From Anaerolineaceae bacterium UBA6801 (GTDB lineage: Bacteria; Chloroflexota; Anaerolineae; Anaerolineales; Anaerolineaceae), in NCBI GenBank assembly GCA_002452315.1, contig DKFH01000190.1, positions 1 through 8,666 on the forward strand: a stretch of 8,666 nucleotides of DNA, in the 5' to 3' direction. Position numbers and translations under genes: made by a program. The notes under the pieces were generated by a model. That model was not told the DNA's origin. It did no database searches and saw nothing but the letters and a program-made list of their open reading frames with translations. Shown here one piece after another: positions 1-6,442 of the stretch; the first letter of the stretch is position 1; each line of letters starts with the position of its first letter.

Positions 1-163
1 TCACATCCAGGATGATCAGGTCCGGCTGATTCTGGCGGGCAAGCTCGATAGCTTCCGTCCCGCTTCCAGTCGTTTCAACATCGTAACCTTGTTTCTTCAG
101 ATTATAGGTCAGGGTCTCCTGGAGCGAGATCTCATCATCAACAACCAATATTTTTTCGGCCAT
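1..163 (-). CDS. Response regulator receiver domain, 5' part only (runs off window)
   Basis: This is the N-terminal 54 residues of a two-component response regulator; the rest lies beyond the left edge. It begins MAEKILVVDDE, so the acidic pocket is D9-D10-E11. The likely phospho-acceptor is D53 in the strand LIILDV, encoded at 5-7, where the window ends. Spacing of about 43 residues between acidic pair and phospho-site is normal for CheY-like domains. The output domain is not visible, so DNA-binding type (OmpR/PhoB or other) cannot be assigned. The ATG at 161-163 is supported by a GAGGG ribosome binding site (173-177) nine bases upstream, inside the last codons of the glycosyltransferase gene. 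The two genes are separated by only 4 bp, so translation is probably coupled. The family identification is secure; co-regulation with the polysaccharide genes is inferred. Confidence 0.9.
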   Translation of the reverse strand, partial: MAEKILVVDDEISLQETLTYNLKKQGYDVETTGSGTEAIELARQNQPDLIILDV

Positions 164-167
164 AAGT

Positions 168-1373
168 TTATTCCCTCATCTCATCAAGGATCGAGGCAAA
201 TTTTTGCGCAAAATCATCACGAGAAAATTGTGTTTCAATTAATATTCTTCCATTCATACCCATTTTACGACATTTTTCCGGGTTATTGGCCATTTGGCGG
301 ATTGTTTCTGCCAGCGCCTGCGGATCTCCAGGTTGAACAAAAACACCTGCCTGGGCACCCTCCACCACTGTACGGATCACGCCGTCAATGGCCAGGATCA
401 CCGGACGGCTGGCTGCCATGTAATCGAAGACCTTATTGGGGTAGGTAGTTTTATACATCTCAATCGGTTTTAGAATGGCCAGGCAGGCATCCGCTCCAGC
501 CAACGTCCCGGGCATATCCACCTTCGGCACGGGCGGGAGGAACAGCACGTTATCCAGTCCACGCTGATCCGCCTCCTCACGCAGACGGGGTTTTTCCTTG
601 CCAGAACCCACCAGGACGATCCGGATACTAGGTTCATCCCGCAACAAATCAGCCGCATCAAGCACCACATCCAGGTCATTCGACATGCCATGTGCGCCGG
701 CATACAGCACAACAAAGCAATCCGTCAACCCAAATTTCTTGCGGAATTGCTCACCCGTTGCGGAGGGATCAAACATATCTGGGTCTGCGCCGTTGGGCAC
801 CAGGGACACCGTCTTTGCCCCACGCTCAGAGACATGCTGGATGAACCCGGGGGAATTCACCACCACCTGGTCAGCATGTCGGTAGAGAAAACGTTCCAAC
901 CCTTCAGAAATCTTGATTAAAAATGGATTTTTCAGTACACCCACACCCACCGCAAAGGCAGGCCACAAATCCCGCACCTCCAGCAGGAAGGGCACACCCT
1001 TCAAGCGGGCCAGCAGCCAGGCCGTCGGTGCCTGGAAGATCGGCGGGGTCGTTCCCCAAACCAGGTCCACTTTGCGAACAAAGAGGCCCTGGATAAAGGC
1101 AGAAATCATAAAACTGATAAAGCTGAACACACGCCAGATAAAAGAGCGGTGCAGGGCGGGCAACGTGTAACTGCGAATGATGGTCACGCCCAGGTCGTCG
1201 ACCTGCTTGCGTTCGCGGCGGCGGCCATCAGCGCCTGTCAGGTAGCTGACCGGGCTGGTGATAATCGTGACCTGATGGCCGCGCCCTCTGAGGTGTCTTG
1301 CCAGCTCATGATGGCGCGTACCGCCAGGTTCATCCAGCGCGGCAAAGGCCTGATGGATTAGCAAAATATGCAT
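168..1373 (-). CDS. GT4-family glycosyltransferase, WbuB-like (GT-B fold)
   Basis: This 401-residue protein is of normal length for a GT4 retaining glycosyltransferase, which moves a sugar from a nucleotide donor to a lipid-linked or growing glycan acceptor at the inner face of the membrane. The N-terminal Rossmann domain opens MHILLIHQAF with GGTR at 17-20, the usual glycine-rich loop. EVRDLWP at 132-138 is characteristic of the WbuB/WcaI-like group used in O-antigen and capsule synthesis. The C-terminal domain starts near 215 with YAGAHG (224-229), then VLVGSGKEKPRL (253-264) and PNKVFDYMA (312-320). D317 stands where many relatives have glutamate in the E-x7-E donor motif. A hydrophobic stretch at 78-99 may contact the membrane. 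The start gives a canonical N-terminus, though no strong ribosome binding site is seen. It lies 49 bp after the heparinase-fold gene and 4 bp before the response regulator. Donor and acceptor cannot be told from sequence. Confidence 0.9.
   Translation of the reverse strand: MHILLIHQAFAALDEPGGTRHHELARHLRGRGHQVTIITSPVSYLTGADGRRRERKQVDDLGVTIIRSYTLPALHRSFIWRVFSFISFMISAFIQGLFVRKVDLVWGTTPPIFQAPTAWLLARLKGVPFLLEVRDLWPAFAVGVGVLKNPFLIKISEGLERFLYRHADQVVVNSPGFIQHVSERGAKTVSLVPNGADPDMFDPSATGEQFRKKFGLTDCFVVLYAGAHGMSNDLDVVLDAADLLRDEPSIRIVLVGSGKEKPRLREEADQRGLDNVLFLPPVPKVDMPGTLAGADACLAILKPIEMYKTTYPNKVFDYMAASRPVILAIDGVIRTVVEGAQAGVFVQPGDPQALAETIRQMANNPEKCRKMGMNGRILIETQFSRDDFAQKFASILDEMRE
173..177 (-). promoter_or_regulatory. 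Ribosome binding site of the response regulator
   Basis: GAGGG on the minus strand lies nine bases before the ATG at 161-163 and overlaps the final codons of the upstream glycosyltransferase. It fixes the regulator's start and shows that the regulator need not have its own leader or promoter here. Confidence 0.6.
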
Positions 1374-1422
1374 GTTGTTAACATTTTACTCGAAATCACC
1401 GCTGCGGTTCACTGCAAATCGG

Positions 1423-3327
1423 TCAGTCAAAGAATTGCCAGGTTGAAATCAATGACATCGGCAGCCGGTCAATCCGAACGGCAACCAACAGCAATGCGGG
1501 TACCTTAACACCGTAAGTTGGCGAATACCAACCCCAGGATGGCATGACCGGCATGGTACCAAAAACCGTTTCACCCCCTCTAAACAGGTAAAGCTGGTCT
1601 GTCCCGGAGATGTGCAGCGTGAACCCAAACGCTGGGCCGACCATGCGCAGCGTATCTTTGCCCTCAACCGCCCAATCCCAGTCTGGTAGAAGCCAGGTCA
1701 AGCAAGCCTCGTGGTACTTCACATCCTGTTCACCATAGGGGTTGACGGTATCCTCCACCGCCCAGCCGTTCTCCGCTCGGGAGAGTTTGCGCTGGTGGTC
1801 CATTCCCAGCTTGGTATAACCGTCGTGCTCAGCATTCACCCATTCCAATTGCCCATCCTCGCCCAGCGCATGCCCCACAATGTCCGCTTGCGCCCAATTC
1901 AGCCACAAGAAACGCCCGGCCAGGGTCATCTGCTCCTGGCCGTTGACCGTCAACGTATTATGAACCTTGCTGCTCTGGAGGGCATTATCCCAGGGCGGTG
2001 GGGCATTGTAACGGTAAGTGCCGGGGTCAAGCGCCACGTTGACCCCCTGCCACCACAGGTCCACATGCAACTGGTCTGCATGGGAGGGGCGGTCATAAAA
2101 TCGCGCTGCCCGCAGAAAGCCCCGGCCCTCGCCCGAAACCACACGCAGTATATCGGGCGCTTGGGGATGGAGAAAATCAGGAGGGTTTGGCATTTCCAGG
2201 TTAAACCAATCCCCCATCTCATGCAGCTCATCTTGTTGATAGACCTGCACGCCTAAAAATGCGCGCCCGGCGGCATCCACCACTGGCCGGTAATCCGCAT
2301 GCGGCTGTGCTGTTAACGGAAACAGGTAAGCGCCGTCATTCGCCCCGAGGTTGGGTACAGCACCCGTGTCCGGATCGGTCAGAGCCCACAGCCAGCGAGT
2401 TCCCGCCGCCAGCCGCGCCAGGGTTTGATCCGGCCAGTCCGCATCCCCCGCCTCCCGCCGGAGATGATCCGTAAACAGCGCCAGTTGCAGCATCAAGCGA
2501 TGATAATTGACGCTGTGCTGCATATACGTGCCGGTTTCAGCAATTTGGTGCTGAAACCCCCAATTTAACCACCGCCAGCCCAGTTGACGCCACTTTCCCG
2601 CCTGGGGATGTGTCGGCAAGTAGATACCGACGGTATACAGCCCGGCCGCTTCGGCCAATAAGTGGTTATTATTCTGTGCGCGGGCATAGGCCAGGGTCGG
2701 CGGGATACGGGCGGCATGCTCAGCGATTGCGGTCCACAACATCCGGCGGTTTTCGGGGGTTGAGGACGGCGCATCTGCCAGCACCCGGTCACAAAAGACC
2801 AGCGCCATCAACCGGATGGCAACTTCCTGGGCAGATTGCCATTGCCGCCCCGTGTTCGCTGGATGTGCGGTTAAAAATTCAACCGTCTTTTCCCAGAATG
2901 CTTCGGCATACACCGCCTCGCGGCTGAAGGCATAGGCCCGCGCCAGCGTGACCGCCCAACCGAAACGGGCTGGTTCCCAGATGACCTTGATATCCTCCTC
3001 AGGCGGGCGCCGTTCCAGGAGCGTCCAGTGCGCACTGGATGCACCCACATGTAAATCCAGGCGGACCGGTTCCCCGCCAAACAAACGAACCACCCCCTGG
3101 CAGACCTCATCTGCCGTAGCTAAAGCAAGGTCGATAGTGACCTGGTTGACGTGCGGGATGTGCGTCAGGGGCGGTAACCCGGGCTCGCCGGGGTAATCAC
3201 CCTTGCGGTTGGGCGTCACCCGGCGGTAATACCCGCTGCGCAAACCGATTTGATAGCGTCCATAATGCCAGAGTTTGCGCAATCCCAGCTCACGCAGTGC
3301 ATGGAAAATCTTAAGATAGGTCTTCAT
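1423..3327 (-). CDS. Heparinase II/III-family protein (polysaccharide lyase fold)
   Basis: This 634-residue protein has the layout of the heparinase II/III family: an alpha-helical toroid (about 60-340) followed by a beta-sandwich domain (about 390-634). Family members cleave uronic-acid polysaccharides by beta-elimination. Matching motifs are NNNHLLAEA (219-227), holding the Asn that neutralises the carboxylate; HSVNYHR (271-277), with Y275 as likely catalytic acid/base; SHADQLHVDLWW (415-426), with H416 the likely catalytic His; LDPGTYRYN (433-441); and HNTLTVNGQEQM (456-467). The key residues are therefore present. The N-terminus (MKTYLKIFHALRELGLRKLW) is basic and helical, not a signal peptide, so the protein is probably cytoplasmic or peripheral to the membrane. 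It lies 86 bp after the bi-domain oxidoreductase gene and 49 bp before the GT4 gene. Such proteins recur in exopolysaccharide clusters, where a biosynthetic role is possible. No clear ribosome binding site precedes the ATG. Substrate unknown. Confidence 0.88.
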   Translation of the reverse strand: MKTYLKIFHALRELGLRKLWHYGRYQIGLRSGYYRRVTPNRKGDYPGEPGLPPLTHIPHVNQVTIDLALATADEVCQGVVRLFGGEPVRLDLHVGASSAHWTLLERRPPEEDIKVIWEPARFGWAVTLARAYAFSREAVYAEAFWEKTVEFLTAHPANTGRQWQSAQEVAIRLMALVFCDRVLADAPSSTPENRRMLWTAIAEHAARIPPTLAYARAQNNNHLLAEAAGLYTVGIYLPTHPQAGKWRQLGWRWLNWGFQHQIAETGTYMQHSVNYHRLMLQLALFTDHLRREAGDADWPDQTLARLAAGTRWLWALTDPDTGAVPNLGANDGAYLFPLTAQPHADYRPVVDAAGRAFLGVQVYQQDELHEMGDWFNLEMPNPPDFLHPQAPDILRVVSGEGRGFLRAARFYDRPSHADQLHVDLWWQGVNVALDPGTYRYNAPPPWDNALQSSKVHNTLTVNGQEQMTLAGRFLWLNWAQADIVGHALGEDGQLEWVNAEHDGYTKLGMDHQRKLSRAENGWAVEDTVNPYGEQDVKYHEACLTWLLPDWDWAVEGKDTLRMVGPAFGFTLHISGTDQLYLFRGGETVFGTMPVMPSWGWYSPTYGVKVPALLLVAVRIDRLPMSLISTWQFFD

Positions 3328-3413
3328 GGTAGTGTAATTTGCATCGAGAACAGCATGAATAGATGATGATGAACCAAAAGCAAGCTCATCATATTTGCTT
3401 GTTGATCATTCGT

Positions 3414-5573
3414 TTAAGGCTCAATCCGCACCGCTTCTCCGCTGCGCAACGAGTCTAACGCAGCAAAGCTGGCGCGGGTCACGCCCAGCAACTGATCGTA
3501 AGGGATGGGTAGGGCACCCTGGCCTTGAACTGCCGCCAGGAAAGCCTGCCAGGCATGCTTATGACCCTTATCCTGCCGCAGGTAATGGCGTTTTACCTTA
3601 CGCCGGCCCTTCGCGATCATCTCCAGCCTGCGCCAATCGTGTAAGGCTGCTACCCGGCCGCCGGTGAACACCTCCAGGTACTCCTTGGGATAGGACTTAT
3701 CGCCGTTGGCCAGGTAACTCACCACGCCTATGGACTGATCCGGGAATCGGAAGGTCATGACGACATTGTCCTCGCAATATTTGCCAGTATCAGGCAGTCC
3801 CTGGGCGATCACCTCAACGGGAGACTCACCCACCAAGAAGGTCAGAAAATCAATGAAATGGCAACCCTCACCAATGATCCGGCCGCCTCCCACCTCGGGA
3901 TCATTCAGCCAGTGCCCCGAGGGCAGCACGTTGGCATTGATACGGTAATGCATATACAGGGGTTCATGACGCTGATCGACAAAGCCTTTTAGCTCACGGG
4001 CCAGGGGTGCAAAACGGCGGTTAAACCCGAGGGTCAACAAGGGCTGGCCCTCCGACAGCAGGGCGCTTTCAACCTGTTCAAGCTGATCCGGGTTGATCGC
4101 CAGCGGTTTTTCACAGTAAACGTGCTTGCCAGCCTGGAACGCACTCAGAATTTGCTGGCTGTGAAGGTCATGGCGGGTAAGGATGGCAATCATGTTGATG
4201 GCCGGGTCATCCAGCAGATCTTCAGGCTCGCTGGCGGCGTAGCCAAACCCGTAGCGGCGGGCGCCGTAATGGGCGCTGACGCCAGAAGCCGAAACGATGC
4301 CCACCGGCGCAATCCCGCCCACCTTTTTGACCACCGGTAAAAAGGTAGAAAGCGCGTAATTTCCCGCGCCTAACACGCCCAAAGCCAGAATTTCCCCGGG
4401 TTTGACCCGCACGGCAGGCGCGGTTGGGTTGGGGACCCGGCGTTCTTTTGGCAGGGGTTGCGCGGCGTAGGTCAGAAGCACGCCCAGGTAGGGCTGGTCT
4501 CCGGTGATAATCTCGTAAGCGCGCACGCCTTCATCGATGGGCACCCGGTGCGTGATCAACGGGGACACATCCAGCTTGCCCTCCGCCAGCAGGGTCAGGA
4601 AGGATTCAATGTTGCGTGCTTCAGTCCAACGGACGTACCCAATGGGGTAGTCGTGGGCTTTTTCTTCATAGCGCGGGTCATAGCGCCCCGGCCCGTAGGA
4701 ACGGGAAACGACCAACCCCAATTCTTTTTCGTAGTAGGGTTTACGTGGCACTTCCATCCCCACCGAGCCGACCACCACCACCTGGGCGCGGTCACGGGCG
4801 ATTTCTCCTGCCAGGACCAACGGGTCGTTGTCGGCTGTATCCGCACAGATGATGACCGCATCCAGGCCATAGCCCTGGGTGAAGGCTTCGGCAGCCTCCA
4901 GGGCTTGCCCGCGATCCACAGCTTTATTAGCACCCATGTGCAGTGCCAGGTCAGCCCGTGCCGGGTCTAGATCCACACCCAGCACCTGGCAGCCAGCCGC
5001 CCGGGCAATCCCGGTGGTCAGCAAGCCCAGCAGCCCCAGGCCGATCACCCCCACACGCGAGCCAACGCCTACCTCGGCCAGGCGGAATCCCTGCAGGGCA
5101 ACCGCGCCAATGGTCGCAAAGGCAGCCTGTTCAAAATCAACCGCGTCAGGGATGGGTACCATCAAATTCTGGGGGATCACAGCATATTCCGCGTGAACGG
5201 CATACCCGCCCCCTGCACAGGCCACCCGGTCGCCCACCTGAAAGCCCTTTAACCCTGGCCCGGTTTTGATGATCGCGCCGGCCGACGAATAGCCCAAAGC
5301 AAATGGCTGATCAAGCTTATTCATGGCTGCCTCAATGGTGGAGAGCAGACCATCCCGCTGGGCTTTGTTGAGCACCTGGCCCACCAAGTCCGGGCGGGAG
5401 CGGGCTTTTCCCAGCAAACCCTGTTTGGCAAAGGACACCAGCATACGCTCCGTCCCGGCTGAAACGAGGGAGTTCGCCGTTTGGACCAGCGCCATCCCTT
5501 TGCCTGGGTTCGGGATCGGCACCTCCGCCACCTGGGCCTGGCCGGTTTTCATATGTTGCAAAAGTTGTTTCAT
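3414..5573 (-). CDS. Bi-domain oxidoreductase: MDR (zinc-ADH-like) dehydrogenase fused to Gfo/Idh/MocA
   Basis: This 719-residue fusion contains two NAD(P)-dependent dehydrogenases. Residues 1-370 form a medium-chain dehydrogenase/reductase: VSAGTER (37-43), GYSSAGAII (94-102), a Rossmann loop GLGLLG (178-183) and acidic D201/D203 after the second strand, suggesting NAD. Residues 395-719 form a Gfo/Idh/MocA domain: LGAGNYA (401-407), CEKPLAI (487-493) with the family's catalytic-type lysine K489, and EGCHFID (569-575) with H572 and D575. The MDR half lacks the standard zinc ligands: serine S38 sits near where Cys would be, GYSSAG replaces GHExxG, and no four-cysteine lobe is present. Such fusions are known from polysaccharide clusters; the substrate is thought to be a sugar or sugar nucleotide but is not established. 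It is the first gene of the probable unit, and a weak AAAGAG ribosome binding site (about 5583-5588) precedes the ATG. Both domains are secure; the reaction is unknown. Confidence 0.92.
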   Translation of the reverse strand: MKQLLQHMKTGQAQVAEVPIPNPGKGMALVQTANSLVSAGTERMLVSFAKQGLLGKARSRPDLVGQVLNKAQRDGLLSTIEAAMNKLDQPFALGYSSAGAIIKTGPGLKGFQVGDRVACAGGGYAVHAEYAVIPQNLMVPIPDAVDFEQAAFATIGAVALQGFRLAEVGVGSRVGVIGLGLLGLLTTGIARAAGCQVLGVDLDPARADLALHMGANKAVDRGQALEAAEAFTQGYGLDAVIICADTADNDPLVLAGEIARDRAQVVVVGSVGMEVPRKPYYEKELGLVVSRSYGPGRYDPRYEEKAHDYPIGYVRWTEARNIESFLTLLAEGKLDVSPLITHRVPIDEGVRAYEIITGDQPYLGVLLTYAAQPLPKERRVPNPTAPAVRVKPGEILALGVLGAGNYALSTFLPVVKKVGGIAPVGIVSASGVSAHYGARRYGFGYAASEPEDLLDDPAINMIAILTRHDLHSQQILSAFQAGKHVYCEKPLAINPDQLEQVESALLSEGQPLLTLGFNRRFAPLARELKGFVDQRHEPLYMHYRINANVLPSGHWLNDPEVGGGRIIGEGCHFIDFLTFLVGESPVEVIAQGLPDTGKYCEDNVVMTFRFPDQSIGVVSYLANGDKSYPKEYLEVFTGGRVAALHDWRRLEMIAKGRRKVKRHYLRQDKGHKHAWQAFLAAVQGQGALPIPYDQLLGVTRASFAALDSLRSGEAVRIEP

Positions 5574-5610
5574 AAGATTGCACTCTTTAATATTTCGGTA
5601 TGTTAATACG

Positions 5611-5616
5611 ATTATA
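5611..5616 (-). promoter_or_regulatory. -10 box (TATAAT) for the polysaccharide unit
   Basis: A perfect TATAAT on the minus strand would start transcription near 5604, giving a leader of about 31 bases before the bi-domain oxidoreductase ATG. No hexamer resembling TTGACA lies 16-18 bases upstream (the 17-bp position reads GCTGTT), so this promoter may need an activator. It is downstream of the fmdB-like gene's terminator, as expected for an independent unit. Confidence 0.5.
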
Positions 5617-5660
5617 GCGCAAACCTGGCGAAAAACAGCCCCGCGTTTGCACCTTACCCC

Positions 5661-5675
5661 TATTGAAGATCAATA
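5661..5675. promoter_or_regulatory. Candidate operator: TATTGA-AGA-TCAATA dyad
   Basis: A perfect inverted repeat with 6-base arms and a 3-base centre lies between the fmdB-like gene's terminator and the TATAAT box of the oxidoreductase unit. Its centre is about 64 bases upstream of the predicted start of transcription, where class I activators bind. The binding protein is unknown, and a dyad of this size can occur by chance. Confidence 0.35.
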
Positions 5676-5685
5676 CCGTACTGTA

Positions 5686-5720
5686 ATTAAAATAAAAAAG
5701 GTTGCCCCCCAGGGCAACCT
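5686..5720 (-). terminator. Rho-independent terminator of the fmdB-like gene
   Basis: On the minus strand AGGTTGCCC pairs with GGGCAACCT (5699-5720), a perfect 9-bp stem with a 4-base loop, followed immediately by a run of six T and further T-rich sequence. It starts 18 bases after the stop codon of the fmdB-like gene and isolates that gene from the oxidoreductase unit. Confidence 0.9.
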
Positions 5721-5738
5721 CGATCTTATTTTCTCAAA

Positions 5739-6035
5739 TCAGTCTTTGGTCGTTTTGGACTTCTCAGCCTTGGCCTCAGTTTTGGAGTCCGTCTTGCTTT
5801 CGGGTTCCTTTTTGCCGGAATCCTCTTTATCGGTGTGATAAGATTGACCAGAAGGCGAGCGATTGTCCGTGGCGTAAAAACCCTTGCCTTTAAACACAAT
5901 CCCCACCGGTTGGTAGACCTTGCGCAAGGCAGGTTCACTGCACTCCGGGCATGTATGGAGCGGCTCTTCTGTGAACCTCTGATATTGATCGAAGCGCACA
6001 CCGCAATTTTCACATTGGTAGGTATAGGTTGGCAT
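5739..6035 (-). CDS. FmdB-family zinc-ribbon protein
   Basis: This 98-residue protein starts MPTYTYQCENCG and has two CxxC pairs (C8/C11 and C29/C32), forming the single zinc ribbon of the FmdB/CxxC_CxxC_SSSS family. VFKGKGFYATD (47-57) is the family's usual conserved segment after the ribbon. From about 66 to the end is a disordered tail of alternating Lys, Glu, Ser and Thr. FmdB was named as a putative regulator of formamidase in Methylophilus; for most members, including this one, the function is unknown. Length is typical. The ATG has a good AGGAAG ribosome binding site (6042-6047) six bases upstream. It forms a single-gene unit with its own promoter and terminator, divergent from the tRNA-Arg gene. 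Identification is secure; role is not. Confidence 0.93.
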   Translation of the reverse strand: MPTYTYQCENCGVRFDQYQRFTEEPLHTCPECSEPALRKVYQPVGIVFKGKGFYATDNRSPSGQSYHTDKEDSGKKEPESKTDSKTEAKAEKSKTTKD

Positions 6036-6041
6036 AAGGAA

Positions 6042-6047
6042 CTTCCT
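6042..6047 (-). promoter_or_regulatory. Ribosome binding site of the fmdB-like gene
   Basis: AGGAAG on the minus strand, six bases from the ATG at 6033-6035. It is the clearest Shine-Dalgarno site in the window and confirms the start. Confidence 0.75.
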
Positions 6048-6064
6048 GTCTTTTGACCTAAAAA

Positions 6065-6093
6065 ATTATAGTACCCTTGTGAATGAATGGCAA
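6065..6093 (-). promoter_or_regulatory. Sigma-70-type promoter of the fmdB-like gene
   Basis: On the minus strand, TTGCCA (6088-6093) and a perfect TATAAT (6065-6070) are separated by exactly 17 bp. Transcription would start near 6058, giving a leader of about 22 bases that contains the ribosome binding site. Confidence 0.75.
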
Positions 6094-6144
6094 GTGCTTC
6101 CCCGGCGGATTAACAGATTTCTTATGGGGCATTAGCCAGCGCCC

Positions 6145-6173
6145 TTGACCGTCAGGGGCTTATGGAATAGAAT
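6145..6173 (+). promoter_or_regulatory. Sigma-70-type promoter of the tRNA-Arg gene
   Basis: TTGACC (6145-6150) and TAGAAT (6168-6173) are separated by 17 bp. Transcription would start near 6180, about ten bases before the mature tRNA. A 7-base inverted repeat, TCAGGGG (6152-6158) and CCCCTGA (6178-6184), brackets the -10 box. Confidence 0.7.
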
Positions 6174-6189
6174 TTAACCCCTGAAACAA

Positions 6190-6262
6190 GCCCTCGTAGC
6201 TTAATGGATAGAGCAACTGCTTGCGGAGCAGTAGGTTGTGCGTTCGAATCGCACCGAGGGTA
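6190..6262 (+). tRNA. tRNA-Arg, anticodon GCG
   Basis: A full cloverleaf can be drawn. The acceptor stem pairs 6190-6196 with 6255-6261, with a terminal G-U pair. The D arm is at 6199-6214, the anticodon stem ACTGC/GCAGT at 6216-6232 and the T arm GTGCG/CGCAC with loop TTCGAAT at 6238-6254. The 7-base anticodon loop TTGCGGA places GCG at 6223-6225, reading CGC and CGU arginine codons. An A follows the GG of the D loop (A20, an arginine identity base) and the discriminator is A. The 3' CCA is not encoded and must be added after transcription. Most bacteria read CGU/CGC/CGA with an ACG (inosine) tRNA, so GCG is notable. The T-rich stretch at 6265-6275 follows without a hairpin. Confidence 0.95.
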
Positions 6263-6442
6263 TATTTCCTTTTTTGTCACATCCCCAGCGATTAGCCTGG
6301 GATGAACACGCTGCAAAAAGCCCCATGCGATGCCATCATGTACACAACACCAGTTTTGGGCGACCAGTGTTTTGGATTAACAAAACAGCAGCAAATATCA
6401 CCCCGTACACACATAACACAAACTGAATAGAACCGATACGCT
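6263..6442. other. Non-coding stretch between tRNA-Arg and membrane protein gene
   Basis: These 180 bases hold no convincing gene. Two small structures are visible. One is a bulged 8-bp hairpin at 6280-6304 (CAT-c-CCCAG paired with CTGGGATG), with no T-run after it on either strand. The other is the perfect inverted repeat TGTTTTG-GATTAA-CAAAACA at 6368-6387, about 55 bases before the membrane protein ATG, which could be an operator or chance. I could not identify a convincing promoter or ribosome binding site for the downstream gene. Confidence 0.5.

Noticed and set aside
1711..2256. Plus-strand open frame of 181 codons inside the heparinase-fold gene
   Set aside because: It lies wholly antisense to a gene with clear family motifs, and its translation shows no domain or sensible composition.
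3378..3400. AAGCAA/TTGCTT inverted repeat between the oxidoreductase and heparinase-fold genes as a terminator
   Set aside because: The stem is only 6 bp, AT-rich, has an 11-base loop and is followed by too few T residues; it could be chance.
4458..4970. Plus-strand open frame of 170 codons inside the bi-domain oxidoreductase gene
   Set aside because: It is antisense to the well-supported MDR domain; its length is explained by codon bias of the real gene.
5323..5838. Plus-strand open frame of 171 codons spanning the oxidoreductase start, the terminator and part of the fmdB-like gene
   Set aside because: It crosses two real genes in antisense plus a strong terminator and promoter region, and has no recognisable domain.
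6280..6304. Hairpin after the tRNA as an intrinsic terminator
   Set aside because: The stem is bulged, and the T-run lies before it rather than after it on the plus strand; on the minus strand it is followed by A-rich sequence.
6238..6426. Plus-strand open frame of 62 codons starting inside the tRNA
   Set aside because: It begins in the T arm of the tRNA, lacks a ribosome binding site and shows no motif.
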